From positions 1 through 12,362 of the forward strand of contig CAZVWW010000068.1 of the NCBI GenBank assembly GCA_964631265.1: a stretch of DNA of 12,362 bases. The letters run 5' to 3'. A program made the position numbers and the translations under genes. The notes below the pieces were generated by a model, which saw nothing but the letters and a program-made list of their open reading frames with translations, did not search any database and was not told where the DNA came from. This document shows, piece by piece, positions 1 to 6,188 of this stretch (position 1 is the first letter of the stretch; each line of letters starts with the position of its first letter). This DNA is from CAZVWW01 sp964631265. Its GTDB lineage: Bacteria; Thermotogota; Thermotogae; MWEM01.

Positions 1-747
1 AAGATCGGGAAGGGCGAATATGAGATGTCCCAGTTCATGGCAGTAAACCCCGATTGTCATATCGTACGGTTCCACCCAATACTCGGGTTGCATGCTGTAT
101 GGACTCAGAGTTACCCCATCTCTTGTCTGGGGGGTTATTGACCATTGATGACTCCAGATTTCGCCGCTTGCCCCGGAAAACTCACCTCCGGTTCCGGCAT
201 GTACCACGAGCAGATAATCAACCTGGTTGTCCACGGCATATTCGGAAAAATCAACAACCGAATCAGCGGCACTCAACGCATCCTCTACAAGTTTCTTTGA
301 ATTGTTCGGATAGGATCCGAGTCCATTATTGGAGCCCACATAATACGCGTAATCCTGAGGCATCTCGAACCATCCGTAGACATCAAAGTCGATCTCAAAC
401 GTATCGTTTGATTCGAAAAGATAGTATTCCTTCACACTACTCACATTTGTGTTGCCCGGATACTTCTGTTTGAAGTTGACGTTATCTCCGTTCAGCAGTT
501 CATTGAAAAAATCGATGTCAACTGAACGGTTTTTATCCGGAAAGTCGGCAAGTAAAACGACCGCCCTATATGAACCGGTGTAATCTCTTTGAGCCATCCA
601 CCTTTCCGTCCTTGGAAAGTCCGGTATGACAATTTCCCCGGAACGGATCCCGTCCATAATCCTCGAATGCGGCGGCATTGAGAAAACACTCAGAAATACC
701 GTTGTCAAAAGAAAAATGATGATCATTGTTTTTTTTGTTTTAATCAA
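1..747 (-). CDS. M6-family secreted zinc metalloprotease (partial; C-terminus off the left edge)
   Basis: The minus-strand frame is open from a TTG at 747-745 to base 1 (249 codons) without a stop, so the rest lies outside the window. Residues 1-25 form a signal peptide: lysines at 3, 5 and 6, then a hydrophobic run. The region around residues 60-110 (AVVLLADFPDKN, FFNELLNGD, SVKEYY) and VDYLLVVHAGTGGE near 177-189 match the M6 (immune inhibitor A-like) peptidase layout. HELGH at 237-241 is the zinc site (His237, Glu238, His241), followed by LPDL. The TTG is preferred because GGAGG lies 9 nt upstream; the first ATG, at 726, is about 30 nt from that site and would lose the basic n-region. The gene overlaps the end of the upstream lipoprotein gene by 8 nt, so the two are probably translationally coupled. 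Family known; substrate unknown. Confidence 0.88.
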   Translation of the reverse strand, partial: MIKTKKTMIIIFLLTTVFLSVFSMPPHSRIMDGIRSGEIVIPDFPRTERWMAQRDYTGSYRAVVLLADFPDKNRSVDIDFFNELLNGDNVNFKQKYPGNTNVSSVKEYYLFESNDTFEIDFDVYGWFEMPQDYAYYVGSNNGLGSYPNNSKKLVEDALSAADSVVDFSEYAVDNQVDYLLVVHAGTGGEFSGASGEIWSHQWSITPQTRDGVTLSPYSMQPEYWVEPYDMTIGVYCHELGHLIFALPDL

Positions 748-1312
748 AGAAAAAAGCCTCCATTTTTTCTCTCGTGTTGTTATCGAGATGTTGTTTGATA
801 TCATCATAAACCCCTCTGTTGCCTTTAATGCAAGCTGAAAGCGAAACTGTTTCAAAAAGGACGGTTTGATTCAGGCTTGTACCCCCGAGAATGAAACGCC
901 ATTCCCCTGATAACGTTTCAACCAGGCTGCGATGATCAATGACATAGGCGTAATCCTTTTTCCCGAAAGCCCCCAGGATGATTCCGGCTGAGGCATCTTC
1001 GTTCCTCTCATGGGTATTCGATGTTCTAAAAGCCTCGAAAGCTTTTGAATAATCTGAATGGATGTAATTGGCAAAGCCGTGCAGGGCATAAGCTGATGAG
1101 CGTTCCGCCTCCGTTTCGGCCTGTTCGATGGCGCGTGATGAATAGAGCAACGCAGACTCCGCGCTTCCCTCTTTTAAGGCCTCTTTTGTCAATTGTTCCA
1201 AGCGTGACAGATTGACATGATTGGAACATGAGACAAAGGGGACAACAATTGAAATGAACAATAGGAAAACAAGTGCTTCTCTGAGTCTTTTTGTTTTTAT
1301 GATCTGCTCCAT
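740..1312 (-). CDS. putative lipoprotein with TPR-like helical domain
   Basis: A 190-residue protein starting at ATG 1312 with AGAGGTG upstream. Residues 1-28 are a basic n-region (KTKRLR) plus a hydrophobic core ending FVSC, so Cys29 is a plausible lipidation site, although Phe at -3 is not a textbook lipobox. Residues ~35-110 are rich in Ala, Leu and Glu, with alternating amphipathic helices (ESALLYSSRAIEQA, then HGFANYIHSDYSKAFEAF) whose spacing resembles one to two tetratricopeptide repeats. I do not recognise a specific family. It is the first gene of a two-gene minus-strand unit with the M6 protease, whose Shine-Dalgarno and TTG start lie inside its last codons. A partner or scaffold role for the protease is inference only. 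Its promoter is the divergent one at 1337-1368. Confidence 0.75.
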   Translation of the reverse strand: MEQIIKTKRLREALVFLLFISIVVPFVSCSNHVNLSRLEQLTKEALKEGSAESALLYSSRAIEQAETEAERSSAYALHGFANYIHSDYSKAFEAFRTSNTHERNEDASAGIILGAFGKKDYAYVIDHRSLVETLSGEWRFILGGTSLNQTVLFETVSLSACIKGNRGVYDDIKQHLDNNTREKMEAFFFD

Positions 1313-1336
1313 TTAAAACACCTCTGATTTATCTCC

Positions 1337-1368
1337 ATTATATCATTTTTCAGGAAAAATGGTAGAAT
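1337..1368. promoter_or_regulatory. near-palindromic divergent promoter
   Basis: Plus strand: TGG followed by TAGAAT (TG at 1360-1361, -10 at 1363-1368), 23 nt before the tautomerase ATG. Minus strand: TGA followed by TATAAT (-10 at 1342-1337), before the lipoprotein gene. Both are extended -10 elements with no good -35. They form the two ends of an inverted repeat: 14-nt arms (1337-1350 and 1355-1368) match at 12 of 14 positions around a CAGG centre, with a perfect 7-bp core, CATTTTT / AAAAATG. The two promoters face outward with overlapping -35 regions, so they may compete, or a dimeric regulator may bind the palindrome. The promoter assignment is inferred from motifs. Confidence 0.6.
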
Positions 1369-1391
1369 AAAGTTGAAAGGAGAGGATTCAA

Positions 1392-1733
1392 ATGCCATGT
1401 CTCAGTATGAAAACCAATGCAGCGCTTGAAAACGGCAAGATTATTTCGAACGGCCTTGCAGAGATAGCCTCAAATGTTCTGAATAAACCAGAGAAGTACA
1501 TCATGATCATTGTTCAGGAAAAGCAGGACATCCTCTTTGCCGGGTCATCTGAACCGGCTTGTTTTGTTGAGGTCAAAAGTATCGGCCTGGGATCAGACAG
1601 TGTTACCAGCCTGGCTGAAAGACTGACGGAATATTTAGAAACAGAAACGGGGATAAAGCAGGACAGAATATTCATTGCTTTCCAGAGTTTCAGAGGCGAT
1701 ATGTGGTCCTGGAACGGAAAGACTTTTGCTTGA
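1392..1733 (+). CDS. MIF-like tautomerase (macrophage migration inhibitory factor family)
   Basis: The 113 residues match the length and layout of MIF. After Met removal the N-terminus is Pro, the catalytic base of the superfamily. Recognisable pieces in order are TN at 8-9, NKPEKYI at 31-37 (Lys32 aligns with MIF Lys32), GSSEPA at 51-56, SIG at 63-65, DRIFIAF at 91-97 and a W-WNGKTFA ending. Family members tautomerise phenylpyruvate or D-dopachrome in vitro; the physiological bacterial substrate is generally unclear. Differences from mammalian MIF are Phe94 for Tyr95, Ala96 for Asn97, and loss of the CxxC motif. The start is supported by AAAGGAGAGG upstream. It leads a two-gene unit with the hydratase-like gene 12 nt downstream. 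No signal peptide, so probably cytoplasmic. Family assignment is strong; activity is inferred. Confidence 0.87.
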   Translation: MPCLSMKTNAALENGKIISNGLAEIASNVLNKPEKYIMIIVQEKQDILFAGSSEPACFVEVKSIGLGSDSVTSLAERLTEYLETETGIKQDRIFIAFQSFRGDMWSWNGKTFA

Positions 1734-1745
1734 ACGGAGGTCAGG

Positions 1746-2150
1746 ATGAATTATAACGAGATAGGAATCGGAGACAGTTTTGAGATGAGCTTTTTAGTCG
1801 GCGATGAAAAAGTCAGGGAATTCGCCAAGACAACGGGGGATGACAATCCCCTGCATGTCGACGATGATTTTGCCGCCAAATCACAGTTCGGAAAGAGGAT
1901 CGCTCATGGTATGCTGGTGGCCTCTTTCATCTCCAAGGTCATCGGGAGAGATTTTCCCGGCGATGGAACGATTTATGTATCACAGGACGTCAAGTTCAAG
2001 AGACCCGTTTTTGTCGGTGATGAAGTCAAAGTGCAGATCGAGGTCTATGACAAAAACGACGAAAAAAAACGGTTGTTTTTAAAGACGGATGTATTGAATG
2101 ATAAGGGTAAAAAGGTTATCGAAGGGAAGGCAGAGGTTCTGAGACCCTGA
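1746..2150 (+). CDS. MaoC-like (R)-specific enoyl-CoA hydratase (PhaJ type)
   Basis: A 134-residue single hot-dog-fold protein, the usual size for PhaJ-type hydratases. The hydratase signature is intact: TTGDDNPLH with Asp32 and His37 (D-x4-H, the catalytic dyad), then HVDDDFA, FGKRIAHGML and SQDVKFKRPVFVGDEV. Members reversibly hydrate trans-2-enoyl-CoA to (R)-3-hydroxyacyl-CoA, linking fatty-acid intermediates to hydroxyalkanoate or other acyl-CoA pathways. GGAGGT sits just before the ATG. The gene follows the MIF-like tautomerase by 12 nt and is presumably co-transcribed. No polyhydroxyalkanoate synthase or beta-oxidation gene is visible nearby, so a polyester role cannot be claimed. No clear terminator follows before the tRNA promoter. 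Confidence 0.85.
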   Translation: MNYNEIGIGDSFEMSFLVGDEKVREFAKTTGDDNPLHVDDDFAAKSQFGKRIAHGMLVASFISKVIGRDFPGDGTIYVSQDVKFKRPVFVGDEVKVQIEVYDKNDEKKRLFLKTDVLNDKGKKVIEGKAEVLRP

Positions 2151-2169
2151 GATATGATTTTTGTCTGAC

Positions 2170-2198
2170 TTGACGAAAGAACATAGTTGTGCTAAAAT
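2170..2198 (+). promoter_or_regulatory. promoter of the tRNA-Thr gene
   Basis: TTGACG (2170-2175), a 17-nt spacer, then TAAAAT (2193-2198) preceded by TG at 2190-2191, i.e. an extended -10. The -10 ends 17 nt before the mature tRNA 5' end, a short leader for RNase P to remove. Confidence 0.75.
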
Positions 2199-2215
2199 AA
2201 CCTTGCTGAATAGAA

Positions 2216-2291
2216 GCAGGAATAGCTTCAAAGGTAGAGCGCCGCCTTGGTAAGGCGGAGGTTGTGAGTTCGAGTCTCATTTCCTGCTCCA
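2216..2291 (+). tRNA. tRNA-Thr (anticodon GGT), CCA encoded
   Basis: A 76-nt cloverleaf folds cleanly. Acceptor stem GCAGGAA (2216-2222) pairs with TTCCTGC (2281-2287). D stem is GCTT/GAGC. Anticodon stem CCGCC/GGCGG encloses loop TTGGTAA with GGT at 2249-2251. Variable loop is AGGTT. T stem GTGAG/CTCAT has loop TTCGAGT. Discriminator is T2288, then encoded CCA (2289-2291). It reads ACC and ACT. G1-C72 and C2-G71 agree with known threonine identity elements. It is flanked by its own promoter and terminator. Confidence 0.96.
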
Positions 2292-2293
2292 GT

Positions 2294-2325
2294 AGACCCC
2301 TCTTAAGCAAGAGGGGTCTTTTTTT
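2294..2325 (+). terminator. intrinsic terminator after tRNA-Thr
   Basis: A perfect 11-bp stem, AGACCCCTCTT (2294-2304) with AAGAGGGGTCT (2309-2319), closed by an AAGC loop. The last stem base starts a run of seven T's (2319-2325). It begins three bases after CCA, so it ends the tRNA transcript and insulates it from the era operon. Confidence 0.93.
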
Positions 2326-2326
2326 A

Positions 2327-2335
2327 TGGTAGAAT
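2327..2335 (+). promoter_or_regulatory. putative extended -10 promoter of the era operon
   Basis: TGG plus TAGAAT, identical to the nine bases at 1360-1368, directly after the terminator T-run and 27 nt before the era ATG. There is no recognisable -35 at 17 nt (GCAAGA, inside the terminator stem). This is the only promoter candidate I see between the terminator and era. Confidence 0.55.
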
Positions 2336-2362
2336 TGACCTGTAGAGGAAAGTGGGGAAAAG

Positions 2363-3250
2363 ATGAAAAGTGGGTTTGTGACCTTATACGGAAAGCCGAA
2401 TGTTGGTAAATCGACGCTCATCAACAAATTGATGGGCCAGAAGATCGTTATTGTTTCAGACAAGCCACAAACAACCTGGCACAGGATAAACTGCGTTTAT
2501 AACGACGAGGACTCGCAGATTGTTTTTACGGATACACCGGGTGTGCATAAGCCCGTCTCGCCGGTTAACCGGTATATGCTACGGGCGATCACCGATTCAC
2601 TGATCGGTATGGACCTGATCTTATGGATATTCGATCTGGAAACCGGCATCACCAGAAAAGACGACCTTGCCTTTGATAAGATAAAAGATGTTAAGACCCC
2701 TGTTATGGCCGTTTTTAATAAATCCGACCTTGTGCCTGAAGAGAAGGTGAAAGACAGAGTGGCCCGGATAAAAAGCAAGTACAAACTTAAGGCCGGCCAC
2801 GTCATATCAGCTGTAAATGACACGGATTTCCAGGAACTGCTGTCCGATATCAAGTCATACATTCCTCAGGGGCAACCTTTCTATTCACCGGAGATGTTGA
2901 CAGACCGATCAACAAAATTCATCATATCGGAGATCATCAGGGAGAAGGTATTCAGAAAGACATATGAGGAGATTCCGTACACAACCGCGGTTTATGTTGA
3001 ACATCTCTCTGAGAAAGCGGACGGCAAACTCCATATCAGAGCAGAGATATGGGTGGAAAGGCCGTCTCAGAAGGGGATGATCATCGGAAAGCAGGCCGGT
3101 TTGATCAAGGCGATCAGGAAGAATGCCAAACGGGATCTGAAATATCTCTTTGACAGAAGTGTGGAGCTTGAAGTTTATGTCAAGGTCAAAAAAGAATGGA
3201 GAAAGAAAGAGCAATTATTAAGCGAAGATCTGTATTTTGATAACAAGTAG
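2363..3250 (+). CDS. era: GTPase Era
   Basis: The 295 residues are the normal Era length. G1 is GKPNVGKST (10-18), switch I KPQTTWHR (34-41), G3 DTPG (57-60), G4 NKSD (119-122) and G5 SA (149-150). The C-terminal KH domain has PSQKGMIIGKQAG (234-246). Era is an essential GTPase that binds the 3' end of 16S rRNA and acts in 30S maturation. Two positions are unusual: the switch I consensus QTTRxR has Trp39 in place of Arg, and the KH loop GxxG reads GKQA (242-245). The Shine-Dalgarno is imperfect (GTGGGGA), weaker than elsewhere in the window. It is the first gene of the long operon and is followed after 7 nt by the tRNA nucleotidyltransferase gene. Confidence 0.97.
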   Translation: MKSGFVTLYGKPNVGKSTLINKLMGQKIVIVSDKPQTTWHRINCVYNDEDSQIVFTDTPGVHKPVSPVNRYMLRAITDSLIGMDLILWIFDLETGITRKDDLAFDKIKDVKTPVMAVFNKSDLVPEEKVKDRVARIKSKYKLKAGHVISAVNDTDFQELLSDIKSYIPQGQPFYSPEMLTDRSTKFIISEIIREKVFRKTYEEIPYTTAVYVEHLSEKADGKLHIRAEIWVERPSQKGMIIGKQAGLIKAIRKNAKRDLKYLFDRSVELEVYVKVKKEWRKKEQLLSEDLYFDNK

Positions 3251-3257
3251 GGTGAGG

Positions 3258-4763
3258 ATGAATTTCAGCAGCGATAAACTGGAACGTGTTTCGGAATGGC
3301 TTAGTTCACAAATTGGAAGCTTTTATTTCGTCGGTGGTGTTGTAAGAGACCTGATCTCAGGCAGGGATGGATCTCCCGGGGATCTGGATGTTATCACGCC
3401 GGCAGACGTCAGCGATATCTCGTCGGCTTTTGAGCATGGCAATTTTATCAATAAAGACCATGATACCTATTCTGTACCCTTTCGAGCCGGCAAAGAGCGG
3501 ATTGATGTGGAAATAACGTCCATCCCTGCCGGAAGGATAGAGGACGATCTGCTTTCAAGGGATCTGACGATCAATTCAGTCGCTGTTCATGTTACTGAAG
3601 AGTCGGGTTTTTCCTGGCAGAACGTTAGAGACCCCTGTGGAGGAAGAGAGGATATCCGTTTCAGGGTGTTAAGGTGTTATCGGAAGGAGAATCTCGCAGC
3701 GGACCCGCTTCGCTTACTCAGAATCTTCCGTTTTCAGTCCGTCTTTGGTTTTGATATTGAGCCGAATACTTTTTTCTGGATTCGTGATCTAAGAGAAACC
3801 ATTCATCGTGTTGCCGCTGAAAGGTTGTATAAAGAACTCATTTTACTTCTTTCAAGCCAAAACAGGGTAAACGCCATAAGAGAGATGGCCAAATCCGGGC
3901 TTTTACAGGAACTGATGCCGTTGATAAATGAGAGTGTAACCTTTTTGCACTCCGACCGGCATCACAACGGGGAAAGCGTTTTGGAGCATAGTTTAAGGGT
4001 CATGGAACAGCTTGAGCTGAACGCGGATACGGGCCTGATCGCCCTCTTTCATGATACCGGTAAACCCTTTGTCTTTGACGGAAAGCATTATATCGGGCAT
4101 GAGAAAAAGAGTGTAGAACTGACTGAAAAGACACTGGACTCTCTGAAGTTTCCGAAAAAGCAGCAAAGGCGGGTCTGTGATGCCATCAAATGGCACATGA
4201 TCCCCTTAAACAGTCTGGGTGTGATGAGAGAGATGGCGTATCATCTGGGCCGTGAGAGATTTGAAGAGGAAATCAAATTTGTTGTGGCTGACAAGCTTTC
4301 CCATAAAAAAGGTTGGAAAGAGACGGCTCAATACCAGTTATTCGAAAAAAACTACAGAAATGTATTGAATGATTTTAAGGCGTTCAAGAGAATAGATGAA
4401 TTGATTTCAGGGGATGTCCTGATCAGCTTCGGGTTACAGCCCTGTAAAGGTTTTCAACCGATACTGGCCTTTTTGAGGAAGCACTTCATCAGAAAGCTGG
4501 AGCGTTTAAATGCCGAAAACGTTAAAGTGATGCTTGAACAGAACCTGCTCTTCAAAGAGCGATACCCCTTTTTCAAACACGGCAGCAAAAGCGCCATAAG
4601 AGTCGAGGAGTTTTTGGTTGACAACGAGATTTTCGGCTTGCTTGATACAGCTGGCAAACACCGGATCAAGACGGGAATCTTCACTTATAACTATTGTTCA
4701 GAAGGAGAATACAAGCGTTGGAAAGAAAAACGAGAAAGAGAGTCTATACTCTTTTACTGTTAG
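3258..4763 (+). CDS. cca: CCA-adding-type tRNA nucleotidyltransferase with HD domain
   Basis: A 501-residue class II nucleotidyltransferase. The head has FVGGVVRD (24-31) and metal-binding DLD (42-44). Motif B is SRDLTIN (100-106) where RRD is usual. Motif C is DPCGG (125-129). The template motif reads ADPLR (148-152) instead of EDxxR, keeping Asp149 and Arg152. RNA-binding helices follow (ERLYKEL, 188-194), then an HD domain (His244, His265-Asp266, Asp345) and a C-terminal region to 501. The family adds or repairs the tRNA 3' CCA; a poly(A) polymerase or a CC-/A-adding specialist is possible. The ATG at 3258 with GGTGAG just upstream is preferred to the TTG at 3237, which overlaps era and lacks a ribosome site. 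The last 46 nt overlap the next gene. Confidence 0.88.
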   Translation: MNFSSDKLERVSEWLSSQIGSFYFVGGVVRDLISGRDGSPGDLDVITPADVSDISSAFEHGNFINKDHDTYSVPFRAGKERIDVEITSIPAGRIEDDLLSRDLTINSVAVHVTEESGFSWQNVRDPCGGREDIRFRVLRCYRKENLAADPLRLLRIFRFQSVFGFDIEPNTFFWIRDLRETIHRVAAERLYKELILLLSSQNRVNAIREMAKSGLLQELMPLINESVTFLHSDRHHNGESVLEHSLRVMEQLELNADTGLIALFHDTGKPFVFDGKHYIGHEKKSVELTEKTLDSLKFPKKQQRRVCDAIKWHMIPLNSLGVMREMAYHLGRERFEEEIKFVVADKLSHKKGWKETAQYQLFEKNYRNVLNDFKAFKRIDELISGDVLISFGLQPCKGFQPILAFLRKHFIRKLERLNAENVKVMLEQNLLFKERYPFFKHGSKSAIRVEEFLVDNEIFGLLDTAGKHRIKTGIFTYNYCSEGEYKRWKEKRERESILFYC

Positions 4764-6178
4764 TCCTTCTACTGACAAATATATTCTTATATGCCGATGT
4801 GAGCCGGGAAAACATCTCTGAGTATGCTGAAATATACCGGCTTCAAAAAACACCGGAAAGACTTGGGGAGGCTCTTGACAAACTCCTTTCAACGATGTTG
4901 TACGAACCTGACGAATTTCAAAGTGAAGAACAGGCCCTGCAGCTTGCCCGGAGGATATATGAAAAACGAAGACTAATGAAGGCATTCAGTATTGAGGACA
5001 GTATCTTTTATTCGATCATGTCTGAGGATACTGATGCATTATTGGAGAATATCAAAGCTCTGGAAGAGACGACGGACAAATACGCACAACTCTATCCGCT
5101 GATGGCATTTGTCGAAGAGGATTTCAAGCAGTTTCTGGCCAATTTCAATCTCAGAGATCTGGAACGTTTCATGAACCTCTACAAGCTGGATCATTTTGAT
5201 CTTATTGCAAAGATCTCCGGTGAGGCTTTAAAGGCGTTTACGTCAGATGTGATCGAAAAATTGAGAAATCCACCTCCCACATTTACAGAAGCGGTGTATG
5301 AAAAGCTTGCTGCTTTTGGAGGAGAGAGATTCCTCGAATATCTCAGTATTCAAATCAAACCCTTTATCAATCTCAGAAATGAAGATACCTATTCAAAGCA
5401 GCTTTCACTGCTGTCTATCTACATCAAATTTTTTAAATTGAATCACCCTGAAGATTTTAAGAATCGGATACCTCAAGAGCTTCATGACACCTATCTAAAA
5501 CTTGAACAGTACTTTGATTATCTTGAAAATGTCAAAATCCTTTCCAGAAGGATACTCACAGCGGAGGACAATACTTTTGAACAGTTAATCTCATTGTTCT
5601 TTCGCTATCTGTCCGAATACGATAACATCAAGCTTAAAACAGAGAAATTGGAAGAGGCGATTTTAGAGCTAATGAAGAATGTCTCTTCAAGGGTCTCTGC
5701 AACCGATATATCGTACAGTGATAAGGTTCCGGAGAATTTCAAAATGGTTTCTTCGAATCCTGAGATTGAAAACTCTTTCAACATTCTGATGGATTCAATG
5801 ACACCATCTGTAAGCGAGGGCGCAACAAAGACTCAAACAGCTGATAAAGATGATAAAATACAGGCAGGGGACTTGGCATTATTCCCCGTCTTTATGTGGT
5901 CGGGAGGCGGCGTTGCCTGTCTCTTCATACTCTATCTCTTTCTCCCGCTTAAAATGAAAGCAGGGATCTTGAAGAATCTGGGATTAAAGGAGAAAGCCTT
6001 GTTGACAATACAACGAGCCGCCATTGAAAACCCGACGGACCCTGATATACATATCAAGACGGCACAGCTGCTTGAAAGGATGGACCGCGAGGAAGAAGCT
6101 GTGGATGAATACAGGGTCGCTTCAAAAGTGATGGAAATGTCGGCTGATGAGGATTCAGCCTCAAAGAAGAAAAAATGA
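4718..6178 (+). CDS. uncharacterised membrane protein: large exported helical region, one C-terminal TM, cytoplasmic TPR tail
   Basis: A 486-residue protein I do not recognise. The TTG at 4718 is chosen because AGGAG precedes it by 10 nt; a TTG at 4694 lacks such a site. Residues 2-9 are basic (ERKTRKR), 10-26 are a hydrophobic signal peptide or anchor, ~30-360 are almost wholly helical and charged without cysteines, and ~360-387 are a Ser/Thr/Asp-rich linker. A second hydrophobic segment lies at ~388-410, and the tail ~415-475 has a TPR-like pair (KALLTIQRAAIENPTDPDI, then EEAVDEYRVAS) ending in KKKK. By the positive-inside rule the long region is extracytoplasmic and the tail cytoplasmic. 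It overlaps the nucleotidyltransferase gene by 46 nt and precedes a transglycosylase by 10 nt, suggesting an envelope role (inference). Confidence 0.8.
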   Translation: MERKTRKRVYTLLLLVLLLTNIFLYADVSRENISEYAEIYRLQKTPERLGEALDKLLSTMLYEPDEFQSEEQALQLARRIYEKRRLMKAFSIEDSIFYSIMSEDTDALLENIKALEETTDKYAQLYPLMAFVEEDFKQFLANFNLRDLERFMNLYKLDHFDLIAKISGEALKAFTSDVIEKLRNPPPTFTEAVYEKLAAFGGERFLEYLSIQIKPFINLRNEDTYSKQLSLLSIYIKFFKLNHPEDFKNRIPQELHDTYLKLEQYFDYLENVKILSRRILTAEDNTFEQLISLFFRYLSEYDNIKLKTEKLEEAILELMKNVSSRVSATDISYSDKVPENFKMVSSNPEIENSFNILMDSMTPSVSEGATKTQTADKDDKIQAGDLALFPVFMWSGGGVACLFILYLFLPLKMKAGILKNLGLKEKALLTIQRAAIENPTDPDIHIKTAQLLERMDREEEAVDEYRVASKVMEMSADEDSASKKKK

Positions 6179-6188
6179 GGTGACTGAA

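Noticed and set aside
54..473. Plus-strand 139-codon open frame
   Set aside because: It lies wholly opposite the M6 protease frame, whose HELGH and other family motifs are clear. Its translation is rich in Arg, Ser, Pro and His without domain features.
2138..2165. Possible terminator after the hydratase gene
   Set aside because: CTGAGA occurs twice as a direct repeat, not an inverted one. No stable stem plus T-run forms, so no terminator is called.
3237..3257. Upstream TTG start for the tRNA nucleotidyltransferase
   Set aside because: It overlaps the end of era and has no ribosome site. The ATG at 3258 has GGTGAG immediately upstream and gives a normal family N-terminus.
4694..4717. Earlier TTG start for the membrane/TPR protein
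   Set aside because: The AGGAG site lies downstream of it and fits the TTG at 4718 instead.
6147..6188. Earlier ATG start for the transglycosylase
   Set aside because: It is inside the preceding gene, lacks a Shine-Dalgarno, and adds a charged stretch ahead of the signal peptide. The GTG at 6189 follows GAGGTGA.
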